Shown: piece by piece, positions 42,753 to 51,394 of the stretch
Layout of the letters: every line of letters starts with the position of its first letter
Position numbering within the stretch: the first letter of the stretch is position 1
Assembly: GCA_035499355.1 (NCBI GenBank)
Contig: DATJYZ010000134.1
Span: 5,330 to 69,329 of the forward strand
Source of the DNA: JAEUPI01 sp035499355
GTDB taxonomy: Bacteria > Pseudomonadota > Gammaproteobacteria > Burkholderiales > Burkholderiaceae_C
Length of the DNA stretch: 64,000 bases
Reading direction: 5' to 3'
Notes under the pieces: generated by a model
The model's input: the letters and a program-made list of their open reading frames with translations, nothing else
Told to the model about the DNA's origin: nothing
The model's database searches: none
Program-made: the position numbers and the translations under genes

Positions 42753-44474
42753 ATGGACAGGGTCTGGTTGCAGGAATACCCGCCCGGCATCCCGGCAGAG
42801 GTCGACATCCACGCCTATTCGTCGCTGAAGGAGGTGCTGGAGCAGACCTGCCGGCGCTTCGGCGCGCTGCCCGCCTACAGCAACATGGGCGTCACGATCA
42901 CCTACCACCAGCTCGACAAGGCGAGCCGAGACTTCGCCGCCTACCTGCAGAAGTCGCTGGGGCTGCGCAAGGGCGATCGGGTCGCGTTGATGATGCCCAA
43001 CCTGCTGCAGTACCCGGTGGCGCTGTTCGGCGTGCTGCGCGCCGGTCTGGCGGTGGTCAACGTCAATCCGCAGTACACCCCCAGCGAACTCGAGCACCAG
43101 CTGAAAGACTCGGGCGCCCGCGCGATCGTGGTGCTCGAGAACTTCGCGCACACGCTGCAACAGGTGCTCGAGCGCAACGCCACGATGCAGATCGCGGTGG
43201 TCACCACCGAAGTCGGCGACCTGTTCCCGCCGTTGAAGCGGCAGATCACCAACTTCGCGGTCAAGCATGTCAAGAAGCTGGTGCCGAGCTGGCACATCGC
43301 GGGCACCACCGGATTCATCGCCGCCTTGCGTGCCGGCCGCTCGCAGGCGCTGGACGACACGCCGCTCGGCCACGACGACATGGCGTTCCTGCAGTACACC
43401 GGCGGCACCACCGGCGTGGCCAAGGGAGCGGTGCTGACGCACGGCAACCTGGTGGCCAACCTGCAGCAGCTGTCGGCATGGATTGCGCGCGATCTGCAAG
43501 ACGGCCGCGAGGTCGTGGTGACGCCGCTGCCGCTGTACCACGTGTTCGCGCTGACCTCGACCCTTGCGTTCGCGAAGATCGGTGCGCTCAACGTGCTGAT
43601 CACCAACCCACGGGACCTGCCGGCGTTCATTCGCGAGCTCAAGCGCGTCCGATTCACGGCCATGATCGGCGTCAACACGCTGTACAACGCGCTGCTCAAC
43701 GCGCCCGCCTTCGCCGAGGTCGACGTGAGCAGCCTGAAGCTCGCCGTCGCCGGCGGCATGGCGGTGCAGCGCACGGTGGCCGAGAAGTGGAAGCGGGTCA
43801 CCGGCGTGCCGATCGTCGAAGCCTATGGGCTGACCGAGACGTCGCCTGCGGTGACCGCCAACGCGCTCGACATCCAGGACTGGACCGGCACCATCGGCCT
43901 GCCGATCCCGTCGACCCTGGCGGCGGTGCTCGGCGATGACGACAAGCCGCTGCCCGCGGGTGAAGTCGGAGAGATCTGCATCCGCGGCCCTCAGGTGATG
44001 AAGGGCTACTGGAACCGGCCCGGCGAGACGCAGAAGGTGTTCACGCCCGACGGTTGGCTGCGCACCGGCGACATGGGGTTCATGGACGAGCGCGGTTACT
44101 TCAGGATCACCGACCGCAAGAAAGACATGATCATCGTCTCCGGGTTCAAGGTGTTCCCGAACCAGATCGAGGACGTCGTGATGATGCATCCGGGCGTGCT
44201 GGAGGTCGCCGCCATCGGTGCGCCCGACCCGACCTCGGGCGAAGTCGTAAAGATCATCGCCGTCAAGAAGGACGCCACGCTGACCGCCGAAGTCCTGATC
44301 GAGCACTGCAGGACACACCTCACCGGCTACAAGGTGCCCAAGATCGTCGAGTTCCGCAGCGAACCCCTGCCGAAGAGCAACATCGGCAAGATCCTGCGCC
44401 GGCAACTGCGCGAACCCGCTCGCGACAGCGGCACGGTGGCCGTCGCGTTGGCGGTCGAGCGCGCGGCGTCCTGA
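42753..44474 (+). CDS. fadD: Long-chain fatty-acid-CoA ligase
   Basis: AMP-forming acyl-CoA synthetase (573 aa), peripheral at the inner membrane, that activates fatty acids for beta-oxidation. The ATP/AMP motif is QYTGGTTGVAKGAVLTHGN (about 212-230). EAYGLTETSP is at about 391. The linker region RTGDMGFMDERGYFRITDRKKD, with the hinge Asp/Lys (about 437-458), precedes GFKVFPNQIE. The C-terminal catalytic Lys is in KSNIGKILRRQL (about 548). Start at 42753 was chosen for the GGAG at 42744; the frame is open 99 bases further upstream. Close to FadD of other Proteobacteria. Confidence 0.93.
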   Translation: MDRVWLQEYPPGIPAEVDIHAYSSLKEVLEQTCRRFGALPAYSNMGVTITYHQLDKASRDFAAYLQKSLGLRKGDRVALMMPNLLQYPVALFGVLRAGLAVVNVNPQYTPSELEHQLKDSGARAIVVLENFAHTLQQVLERNATMQIAVVTTEVGDLFPPLKRQITNFAVKHVKKLVPSWHIAGTTGFIAALRAGRSQALDDTPLGHDDMAFLQYTGGTTGVAKGAVLTHGNLVANLQQLSAWIARDLQDGREVVVTPLPLYHVFALTSTLAFAKIGALNVLITNPRDLPAFIRELKRVRFTAMIGVNTLYNALLNAPAFAEVDVSSLKLAVAGGMAVQRTVAEKWKRVTGVPIVEAYGLTETSPAVTANALDIQDWTGTIGLPIPSTLAAVLGDDDKPLPAGEVGEICIRGPQVMKGYWNRPGETQKVFTPDGWLRTGDMGFMDERGYFRITDRKKDMIIVSGFKVFPNQIEDVVMMHPGVLEVAAIGAPDPTSGEVVKIIAVKKDATLTAEVLIEHCRTHLTGYKVPKIVEFRSEPLPKSNIGKILRRQLREPARDSGTVAVALAVERAAS

Positions 44475-44678
44475 CGGGCGCCGCCGGCTCGGTCCGCGCG
44501 TCGTCGCGCACTGCCGGGTCGGGGCACGGTGGCGACAGGGCCGCGCCCGCCCGCCGTCGATCGACGGGCCACAGCCGTCGGCCCGAGAAGGCCGCCGGGC
44601 TGTCGATTCGCCGCCCGCCGCCGCGTCATTGACAGCGCCCGTCGCTGCGCGGGCGCGCACAGCCGAAAGGAAACCGCC

Positions 44679-45083
44679 ATGACGACCGCCATTCCCTATG
44701 CCGCCGCGCTCTACGCCGCGATCCTAGGCCTGCTGGCCGCGCTGCTCACCGTGCGCGTGATCCTCGGCCGCGTCCGCAGCGGCGTTCAGACCGGCGACGG
44801 CGGCAACGCCGCGCTCGGCCAAGCCATCCGCGCGCACGCCAACTTCAGCGAGCAGGCGCCGCTGGCGCTGTTGCTGATCGCGCTGGCAGAGGCGCTGGGC
44901 ACGCCGGTAGGCTGGGTGCATGCGCTCGGCGCGACGCTGGTGTTCGGCCGTCTGCTGAGTGCCTGGGGGCTGAGCCATTCGCTCGACGCATCGCAGGCAC
45001 GCCAGTCGGGCGCCGGCCTGACGATCCTCGTGCTGGTGATCGCGTCGCTGCTGGTGGCCTGGCGGCTGCTGGCCGGTCGCTGA
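44679..45083 (+). CDS. MAPEG-family membrane protein
   Basis: Small integral membrane protein (134 aa) with four hydrophobic segments. ALGQAIRAHANFSEQAPLALLLIALAE (about 46-72) is the MAPEG signature (glutathione-conjugating and eicosanoid enzymes; the bacterial role is often detoxification). RLLSAWGLSHS (about 90) is also typical. AAAGGAA precedes the ATG. It follows the acyl-CoA ligase after 204 bases that show no gene or clear motif, and converges with the slipin gene. Confidence 0.88.
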   Translation: MTTAIPYAAALYAAILGLLAALLTVRVILGRVRSGVQTGDGGNAALGQAIRAHANFSEQAPLALLLIALAEALGTPVGWVHALGATLVFGRLLSAWGLSHSLDASQARQSGAGLTILVLVIASLLVAWRLLAGR

Positions 45084-45090
45084 AGGCACG

Positions 45091-45861
45091 CTACGCCGCC
45101 GGGCGCGGGCGCTTCAGCGCATCGAGCAGCGGGCCGACGATGTCCATCGGCAGCGGGAACACGATGGTCGAGTTCTTGTCGGCGGCGATCACCGTGAGTG
45201 TCTCCAGGTAGCGCAGCTGGATCGCCTGCGGCTGCTTGGCAAGGATCTCCGCGGCCTGCGCCAGCTTCTCCGAGGCCTGCAGTTCGCCTTCGGCGTGGAT
45301 CACCTTGGCGCGGCGCTCGCGTTCGGCCTCGGCCTGGCGCGCGATGGCGCGGATCATCGACTCGTTGAGGTCGACGTGCTTGATCTCGACGTTGGTGACC
45401 TTGATGCCCCAGGCGTCGGTCTGGCTGTCGAGGATCTTCTGGATGTCGAGGTTCAGCCGTTCGCGCTCCGACAGCATCTCGTCGAGATCGTGCTTGCCGA
45501 GCACCGCGCGCAGCGTGGTCTGCGCCAGCTGGCTGGTGGCGGCCATGAAGTTCTCGACCTGGATGATCGCGCGCTCGGGGTCGACGACGCGGTAGTACAC
45601 CACCGCGTTGACCTTCACCGACACGTTGTCGCGCGAGATCACGTCCTGGCTCGGCACGTCCATCACCACGATGCGCAGGTCCACCTTCACCATCTGCTGG
45701 ATGCCGGGGATCAGGATCACCAGTCCGGGGCCCTTGACCTTCCAGAAGCGGCCGAGCTGGAACACCACGCCGCGCTGGTACTCGCGCAGGATGCGCAACG
45801 CGTTGAGGGCGATGAACGCCATCAGGATCAGGATCACGGCCAAGCTGATGGCAACGATCAT
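45091..45861 (-). CDS. Slipin (stomatin/SPFH-family) membrane protein
   Basis: SPFH-domain protein of 256 aa with one N-terminal membrane hairpin (about 2-24). The SPFH core begins at REYQRGVVFQLGRFWKVKGPG (about 26-46) and includes DNVSVKVNAVVYYRV (about 78). It is followed by a coiled coil (AIARQAEAERERRAKVI, about 172-188) that drives oligomer formation in membrane microdomains. It starts 19 bases after the nfeD gene, and the NfeD-slipin pair is a conserved membrane quality-control unit: NfeD proteases cut the slipin C-terminus in archaeal examples. Confidence 0.93.
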   Translation of the reverse strand: MIVAISLAVILILMAFIALNALRILREYQRGVVFQLGRFWKVKGPGLVILIPGIQQMVKVDLRIVVMDVPSQDVISRDNVSVKVNAVVYYRVVDPERAIIQVENFMAATSQLAQTTLRAVLGKHDLDEMLSERERLNLDIQKILDSQTDAWGIKVTNVEIKHVDLNESMIRAIARQAEAERERRAKVIHAEGELQASEKLAQAAEILAKQPQAIQLRYLETLTVIAADKNSTIVFPLPMDIVGPLLDALKRPRPAA

Positions 45862-45880
45862 CGAAGGCTCCTTGCAGGTC

Positions 45881-47281
45881 TCAGGCGTCGACAGGGCTCA
45901 CTTGGAGCGTGAGGCCGTCGACCTGCGTCACGCGCACACGCTGGCTGAGGCGCAACGCCTGCGACCCGCGCACGCGCCAGCGCTCGCCATGGACGTCGGC
46001 CCAGCCTTCCTGGCCGCTGCATTCGATCACCGTGCCGCTGGCGCCGAGCAAGGTGGCCGCGCCGCTGACCACCGGCCGCTTGCGAGCGCGCGCCGCCATG
46101 CTGGCCACGCCGACGATGAACGCCGCCGACAGCGCGGTGACGGACGCGATCATCGTCCACGGAATCGCGAACTCCGGCGTGTCGCTGTCGATCAGCAGCA
46201 GCGCGCCGAACGCGAACGCGGCGACGCCGCCGATGCCCAGCGTGCCGTAGCTCGGCACGAACGCCTCGCCGACGAAGAATGCGATGCCGAGCAGGATCAG
46301 GCCGAGCCCCGCATAGTTGACCGGCAGCATCTGCAGGCCCCACAGTGCCAGCAGCAGGCTGACGCCGCCGATCACGCCGGGCGCCACGTAGCCCGGGTTC
46401 ATGAACTCGAACAACAGGCCGTAGACGCCCACCATCATCAGCACCAGCGCGAGGCTCGGGTCGCTGATCGACGCCAGCAGCTTGTCGCGCCAGTCGGGTT
46501 CGAGCGCGACCACGCTCGCCTTCGCGGTGGCCAGCGTCAGCGCGCCGCCTTGCGCGGCGTCGCGCTGCACGACGCGGCCATCGAGCTGGCGCAGCAGGTC
46601 GGGCACGTCGGCAGCGACGAGGTCGATCACCTTGCGTGCCAGCGCATCGGCCGCCGGCAGGCTGACTGCCTCGCGCACCGCCTGTTCGCCCCAGGCGGCG
46701 TCGCGCCCGCGCAGCTGCGCCAATGACCGCATGTAGGCGGTGGCGTCGTTGATGCGCTTGGCCGCCAGCGCGTCGTGGTCCGACGGCGCCTTGCCGCCTG
46801 GCGCGCTCGCCGCCGGCGGCTCGCCGCCCGGCGAAGGCATGCCGATCGCGATCGGCGTCGCAGCGCCGAGGTTGGTGGCCGGCGCCATCGCCGCGATGTG
46901 TGACGCGTAGAGGATGTAGGTGCCCGCACTGGCCGCGCGCGCGCCCTGCGGCGCCACGAAGGTCGCCACCGGCACCGGCGACGCCAGGATCGCCTTGATG
47001 ATGCTGCGCATCGCGGTGTCGAGGCCGCCGGGCGTGTCCATCTGCAGCACGACCAGTTGTGCCCGGTCACGCCCGGCGCGCTCCAGCGCGCGAACCACGC
47101 GGTCGGCCGACGCCGGCCCGATGGCACCCTCGATGCGCACCACCAGCACCGGCGGCACCACGGCCCCGGGGGCGGCGCCCTGCGCGGCGGCAAGCCACGC
47201 CGCCGACAGCATGCACAGACACAACCACGCCGCAGCCCACGCGGCGCGCGGGCGCTGCAACGGCCGTGCGATGCCAGCCAT
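45881..47281 (-). CDS. nfeD: NfeD-family membrane serine protease (long form)
   Basis: Membrane protease (466 aa) partnered with slipin. A signal anchor (about 13-34) precedes a ClpP-like domain: VLVVRIEGAIGPASADRVVRAL (about 46), MDTPGGLD (about 82), the nucleophile Ser in RAASAGTYI (about 115) and a candidate base Lys in ALAAKRINDATAYM (about 175). Then come several hydrophobic segments (about 275-400) and a C-terminal OB-like NfeD domain (GASGTVIECSGQEGWADVHGERW, about 415). Start ATG 47281 gives a normal signal region; the frame runs further upstream into the patatin gene. It lies 44 bases downstream of the patatin gene on the same strand. Confidence 0.92.
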   Translation of the reverse strand: MAGIARPLQRPRAAWAAAWLCLCMLSAAWLAAAQGAAPGAVVPPVLVVRIEGAIGPASADRVVRALERAGRDRAQLVVLQMDTPGGLDTAMRSIIKAILASPVPVATFVAPQGARAASAGTYILYASHIAAMAPATNLGAATPIAIGMPSPGGEPPAASAPGGKAPSDHDALAAKRINDATAYMRSLAQLRGRDAAWGEQAVREAVSLPAADALARKVIDLVAADVPDLLRQLDGRVVQRDAAQGGALTLATAKASVVALEPDWRDKLLASISDPSLALVLMMVGVYGLLFEFMNPGYVAPGVIGGVSLLLALWGLQMLPVNYAGLGLILLGIAFFVGEAFVPSYGTLGIGGVAAFAFGALLLIDSDTPEFAIPWTMIASVTALSAAFIVGVASMAARARKRPVVSGAATLLGASGTVIECSGQEGWADVHGERWRVRGSQALRLSQRVRVTQVDGLTLQVSPVDA

Positions 47282-47325
47282 TCGGCGAGCGTACACCGGC
47301 GTGGCCGCAGCCGCGCGCCGTCGGG

Positions 47326-48495
47326 TCAAGCCTGGGCTGCGCGCAGGCGGTGGGTATCGTGCGTCACGAACTCGACGCCTTCGGGCGGGCGACGCAGCCA
47401 CTCGGGGTGGTCGAGGGTCTGCTGGATGTCGAGCAGGCCGCTGGACCAGTGATCCTGCATCGACTGCGGGCTGAACTCGTAGTCCTTGGCCAGCCCCTCC
47501 CAGTCCTTGTCTTGGTAGATCAGGTGGATCACCGCGTACTGGCGCGAACAGGCCAGCTCCTGCGCCTCGCGGCACCAGGGATCGGCCTGCCGCGCCTTGG
47601 CCGGCACCTGTTCGAGCAATTCGCGCAGCAGGTGCCGGTAGCGCTGCGAGCGCGCCATCGCATCGGTGACCGCCCGCGTGCGGCTGGAGTAGGTGATGTC
47701 CTTGCGCCGCTCCTCGACGTCGTACACGTTGTCGGGCAGCGTGCCGCGCGCGCTCCACAGGTCGACCTGGAACACCAGCGTGTCGCGCCGCGGCGACGCG
47801 TCGAGCACCACGCTCAGCGGCGTGTTCGACACCAGGCCGCCGTCCCAGTAGTACTCGCCGCCGATCTCCACCGCCGGGAAGCCCGGCGGCAGCGCCGCCG
47901 ACGCCATGAAGTGCTCGGCGCGCATCGCCTTGCGCGCCGGACCGACCGTGTTGTCGAAGTACTCGAAGTTGCCGCTGCGCACGTTGACGGCACCCACCGA
48001 CACGCGCGTCGCGCCGGCATTGATGCGGTCGAAATCGACGAAGCGCTCGAGCGTGCTCTTCAGCTGCGAGGTGTCGTAGAAGCTCGCCTCGGTGATGCCC
48101 TGCCTGCCGCCCAGCCATGGCGTCAGGCCGCGCGGCACGAAGAAGTCGCGCTGGCCTTCGACCACCGCGCGCCACGCCTCGAAGGCACTGAACACCTTGC
48201 GCGCATCGGGGGTGACGCCGTGCACGAACCGCTGCAGCGCCTCCACCGGTGCCACGAACGCCGCCGGCTGGCAGATCGTTTCCCAGAACTCGCGCAGCCG
48301 CTGCACCCGCGTCTCGGGCGGGTTGCCGGCAATCACCGCGGTGTTGAGTGCGCCGATCGAGATGCCGGCCAGCCAGTCGGGCTCGATGCCCGCGCCGACC
48401 AGCCCTTCGACCACGCCCGCCTGGTACGAGCCGAGGGCGCCGCCGCCTTGCAGCACCAGCGCGACGGTGGCGAAATCGAGGGCCGGCTTCGCCAT
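47326..48495 (-). CDS. Patatin-like phospholipase
   Basis: Serine lipid acyl hydrolase of 389 aa. The oxyanion hole GGGALGSYQAG (about 18-28), the nucleophile GISIG (about 44-48, Ser46) and the catalytic Asp in DGGLVSNTPL (about 218) are all present, so the Ser-Asp dyad is intact. A C-terminal DUF3734-like part (about 260-385, with SRQYAVIHLIYQD) is seen in related bacterial patatins. It may release fatty acids from membrane lipids or polyhydroxyalkanoate granules. No signal peptide. It begins seven bases after the upstream oxygenase gene, so the two are probably cotranscribed. Confidence 0.92.
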   Translation of the reverse strand: MAKPALDFATVALVLQGGGALGSYQAGVVEGLVGAGIEPDWLAGISIGALNTAVIAGNPPETRVQRLREFWETICQPAAFVAPVEALQRFVHGVTPDARKVFSAFEAWRAVVEGQRDFFVPRGLTPWLGGRQGITEASFYDTSQLKSTLERFVDFDRINAGATRVSVGAVNVRSGNFEYFDNTVGPARKAMRAEHFMASAALPPGFPAVEIGGEYYWDGGLVSNTPLSVVLDASPRRDTLVFQVDLWSARGTLPDNVYDVEERRKDITYSSRTRAVTDAMARSQRYRHLLRELLEQVPAKARQADPWCREAQELACSRQYAVIHLIYQDKDWEGLAKDYEFSPQSMQDHWSSGLLDIQQTLDHPEWLRRPPEGVEFVTHDTHRLRAAQA

Positions 48496-48502
48496 TCGCG
48501 CG

Positions 48503-49594
48503 TCATCCGCCGGCGGCGACCAGTTCGTCGAGATCGAGCCCGGCCGCGAGGCGGCCATCGGCGCTCGGCACGCCGCCACGGTAGCCGGGCACGATGTTGC
48601 CGTAGCGCTGCGCGAACACCGGCGGCAGCGGCCGCGCCGCGGCCGGCGCCAGCCACAGCCGCAGCAGGTGCCGCTTGCGCCCGGGCTCGGGCCAATCTTC
48701 GTAGGCGGTGCGGTCGTGCAGCAGGGTGTGGTTGTGCAGGAACTGCATGTCGCCGCTCTGGAACTCCATCGTGAAATGCAGCGCCGGGTCGTCGGCCAGC
48801 GCGTCGAGCAGATCGAGCGCCGCGACCTGGCGTGCGGTCAGCCGCGGCGCATCGGCGAAGCGCTGCGCCGAGTCGATGTACTGGCGCTGGTAGATCGCCG
48901 ACAGCCGGCCCGCGAACCAGTTGAACACCGGAATCTCGAAGTACGGTTTGGCGCCGGGCGGTACCTCGCCGCGGCGGTCGGTGGCCAGCGGCTCGAACAG
49001 GCTGGCCGCCAGCTCCGGCGCGCGCGCGCGCAGCTCGTTGTACAGCGTGGTCGACGACACCAGCGCCGACGCGCCGCCGCGGCGTGCCGGCTGCAGGCAC
49101 AGCAGGCCGACCAGGTCGGCGGAGTCGGTGTGGAATGTCTGCCGCTCGCGCGTCTGGTAGATGCGCACGTGGGGGTCGCTCGACGACAGCCCCTGGTCGC
49201 GCACGTGCCCGAGCAGGTGGCCCTGGGCGTTTTGCGACAGCGCGCGGCCGAGGTGCGCGCCCAGGCCGTAGAACGCCACCGCGCTGCGCCGCCGGCCCCA
49301 CGCCGCCAGCGGCAGCGCGCGCAGCAGCACGAAGCCGCGGCCCTCGAGCAGCTCGCGCTGCACCCGCGCCAGCCGCGGCCCCAGCGTCGGCAGCACGAAG
49401 CGCTCGCGCGACAGCTCGCTCCAGTCGGCGTGCGGCGACAGCCACGGCGTGCAGGCGTGCGCCAGCTCGTCGAGCTCGGGCGCCGAGAGCACCTCGATCC
49501 AGTCGCTGCGCGCGGCCATCGCCGGGCCGGTCCAGGCGCACGGACCGTCGATGCGCGCGGGCAGCCCGGCCGGAAAGGCGGAGGGGTCGCTCAT
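48503..49594 (-). CDS. TauD/TfdA-family Fe(II)/2-oxoglutarate-type dioxygenase
   Basis: Soluble oxygenase (363 aa). The iron facial triad is visible as the HxD of RQTFHTDSADLVGLL (about 160) and the distal His in HNHTLLHDRTAYED (about 300). The 2-oxoglutarate-binding Arg is in RHLLRLWLAP (about 319). The N-terminal 60 residues lack known features. ATG at 49594 was chosen; the longer frame to 49699 overlaps the dodecin gene region. It heads a leftward run with patatin, NfeD and slipin. Substrate unknown. Confidence 0.87.
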   Translation of the reverse strand: MSDPSAFPAGLPARIDGPCAWTGPAMAARSDWIEVLSAPELDELAHACTPWLSPHADWSELSRERFVLPTLGPRLARVQRELLEGRGFVLLRALPLAAWGRRRSAVAFYGLGAHLGRALSQNAQGHLLGHVRDQGLSSSDPHVRIYQTRERQTFHTDSADLVGLLCLQPARRGGASALVSSTTLYNELRARAPELAASLFEPLATDRRGEVPPGAKPYFEIPVFNWFAGRLSAIYQRQYIDSAQRFADAPRLTARQVAALDLLDALADDPALHFTMEFQSGDMQFLHNHTLLHDRTAYEDWPEPGRKRHLLRLWLAPAAARPLPPVFAQRYGNIVPGYRGGVPSADGRLAAGLDLDELVAAGG

Positions 49595-49702
49595 GCCGCC
49601 ATTGTCGCCGCGTCGCGCCGACCGGGGCGCCGACGCGCCTATCATGCGAGCCCCAACGGGTGCGTGCCGAAAGGTCGGCGCGCCGACGACCAGGAGCACA
49701 CC

Positions 49703-49927
49703 ATGGCCAAGAAGAAGGCGGACACCGGCATCTATCGCGTCACCGAGATCATCGGCACCAGCCCGATCTCATGGGAACAGGCAGCCAAGAACGCCGTCGA
49801 GACGGCGGCCAAGACGCTGCGCGACCTGCGCATCGCCGAGGTCGGCCAGCTCGACATGAAGATCGAGGACGGCAAGGTGGTCGCCTACCGCGCCCGGGTG
49901 TCGCTGTCGTTCAAGTACGGCGCGTAA
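49703..49927 (+). CDS. Dodecin (flavin-storage dodecamer)
   Basis: Small protein of 74 aa. The sequence VTEIIGTSPISWEQAAKNAVETAAKTLRDL (about 13-42), with the aromatic W24 for flavin stacking, and the DGKVVAYRARVSLSFKY C-terminus are typical of dodecins, which sequester FMN/FAD or CoA and protect against photo-oxidation. A good AGGAG site precedes the ATG. It is divergent from the TauD-like gene across a 108-base gap and stands alone. Confidence 0.95.
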   Translation: MAKKKADTGIYRVTEIIGTSPISWEQAAKNAVETAAKTLRDLRIAEVGQLDMKIEDGKVVAYRARVSLSFKYGA

Positions 49928-50011
49928 GCCCGCGCGCGGGTCGGCCGCGTTCCTGCGCGCGGCGGCCGCCCGCGGCGCCGTGCGCGCTTCATGCCGGCGT
50001 GCCGAGGCCGG

Positions 50012-51097
50012 TCAGCGCAGGGCGACCGCCTCGAAGCGCAGCACCACTTCGCCGCGCGAGTCGCTGAGCTCGAGGCGCTGGCCGTCGACGCGCCAGCGCG
50101 CGACCACGCCCAACGTGTCGAGGAAGGCGCGCTCCTGCTCCATGCCGTCGACGCACGCCATCATCGTGCCGGCGGCGCGGCCGAAGGTCAGCCGATCGCC
50201 AGCGAGCGTGTAGCCGCCGGCGATGCGATTGCAGCCGCCCGAGCCGCTGACGCGGTGCTGTTCGGGCTGCAGGATCAGATGGGCTTCCCGCTGTCGATCG
50301 GCCGTGGTCACCGGCTTGCCGCGCAGCGCGATCAGCCTCCAGTAGGTGTTCTCGAGCGATACGGCGCTCGAGGCGACCACCTCGCATTGCGCTTGCGCGG
50401 CGATGGCGACGAAGCGCTCGACCTGCAGCACCGGCCGCGGTGCGCCGCCGTCCTCGAGCGCGCGCGACACGATGCGCGCATCGACGGTGGCCAGCATGGC
50501 CACGCCCGGCGCCGACCGGGCAGCGACGTAGGCGCGCTGCAGTGCGACGCTCGCGCCGTCGTCGAGCACCGGGAATTGATCGCCGCTGGCGCAATCGAAG
50601 AACGACGCCGCGTCGGCCATGTAGCGGTACAGCCCGCGCATGCGGTGGGCGTCGCCCATCGGCCCGCCGGCGCGGCGCAGCAGCATGCTGTCGACCCGGC
50701 GCACGCTGGCGGCGCCGAACACCGGATAGGCCGTGTCGCTGATGAACATCAGCTGTCCGTTGAGCGTGATGCGCCCACGCACGACGTAGCGGCGCGAGGC
50801 GTCGATGCGTGCCGGGTCGACCGCGATCGCGAACGCGATCGGCACCGCGGGCGAGTTCACCCGCGTGCTCGCCACCACGGTGGCCGGCGCATCGGCGCGC
50901 GACACGTCCTCGAGCGTGGCCTCGAACACCGCATCGGCCGGCAACGCCATGCGCTCGCGATAGGTGGCGCTGCCGCTGATCGTGGTGGTCGGGCCCGGGG
51001 TGGTGCAGGCGGCAGCCAGCAGGGTGGCCAGCAGCGCGAGCAACCCTCCGATCGGGCGGCGCGCACAGGCAAGGTATCGCATCGATGGTCCCTTCAT
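50012..51097 (-). CDS. Lipoprotein with YbaY, COG3650-like and META domains
   Basis: Exported lipoprotein of 361 aa. The lipobox LLAAAC puts the lipidated Cys at about 31. An N-terminal YbaY domain follows (GSATYRERMALPADAVFEATLEDVS to NGQLMFISDTAY, about 42-123). A middle part with FFDCASGDQFPV (about 165) matches COG3650-like proteins. A C-terminal META/HslJ domain spans about 248-355 (SGSGGCNRIAGGYTLAGDRLTFG and TMMACVDGMEQERAFL). The combination suggests an envelope-stress or heat-shock related lipoprotein. Its ATG (51097-51095) overlaps the TGA of the small frame described at 51094-51272. Confidence 0.9.
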   Translation of the reverse strand: MKGPSMRYLACARRPIGGLLALLATLLAAACTTPGPTTTISGSATYRERMALPADAVFEATLEDVSRADAPATVVASTRVNSPAVPIAFAIAVDPARIDASRRYVVRGRITLNGQLMFISDTAYPVFGAASVRRVDSMLLRRAGGPMGDAHRMRGLYRYMADAASFFDCASGDQFPVLDDGASVALQRAYVAARSAPGVAMLATVDARIVSRALEDGGAPRPVLQVERFVAIAAQAQCEVVASSAVSLENTYWRLIALRGKPVTTADRQREAHLILQPEQHRVSGSGGCNRIAGGYTLAGDRLTFGRAAGTMMACVDGMEQERAFLDTLGVVARWRVDGQRLELSDSRGEVVLRFEAVALR

Positions 51098-51272
51098 CGT
51101 GTCGTGTCGCTGCAGCCCGACGGCGCAGGCTCGCCCGCCAAGCGCTGCTGCGTCCAGCGCAGCGGGTCGGCGCCGAACGGCGAATCGTCGGCCACCAGCG
51201 AGAGATGATCACGCCCGACGTAGCGCACAGCAGCACGAGCAGCGACCCCGGAGACAGCACCCAGCGCCGCAT
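51094..51272 (-). pseudogene. Small exported-protein gene with an apparent frameshift, coupled to the YbaY-META gene
   Basis: An ATG at 51272 with GGGAGAAAGG upstream encodes MRRWVLSPGSLLVLLCA, a good signal or anchor sequence, but that frame then loses protein-like character. The frame offset by minus one continues with RYVGRDHLSLVADDSPFGADP and later LRWTQQRLAGEPAPSG, and stops at 51094-51096, where the TGA overlaps the ATG of the next gene. Joined near 51230, the two parts make a plausible 60-residue protein. Either a one-base change has broken the gene, or the sequence has an error in the CTGCTCGTGCTGCTG stretch, or ribosomes shift here. Confidence 0.4.
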
Positions 51273-51394
51273 CGCCGCGAACCTTTCTCCCTGATCTCTT
51301 CGGCGGGAGGCCGCAGCCGTCCGCGCGCGCACTGTACCGCCGCAGCGTCAAATCGGTGGCACAGTGCGCGGCAGCGCGAGCGCCGACTGCCGAC

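Noticed and set aside
39938..42753. Long open frames on both strands (about 900 codons) spanning the MFS and FadL genes
   Set aside because: Both are out of frame with clear homologous proteins and show Arg/Gln-rich low-complexity translations.
44475..44678. Coding continuation after the acyl-CoA ligase gene
   Set aside because: The open frame across this gap gives a low-complexity Arg/Ala-rich translation without start signal; MAPEG starts at 44679 with its own ribosome site.
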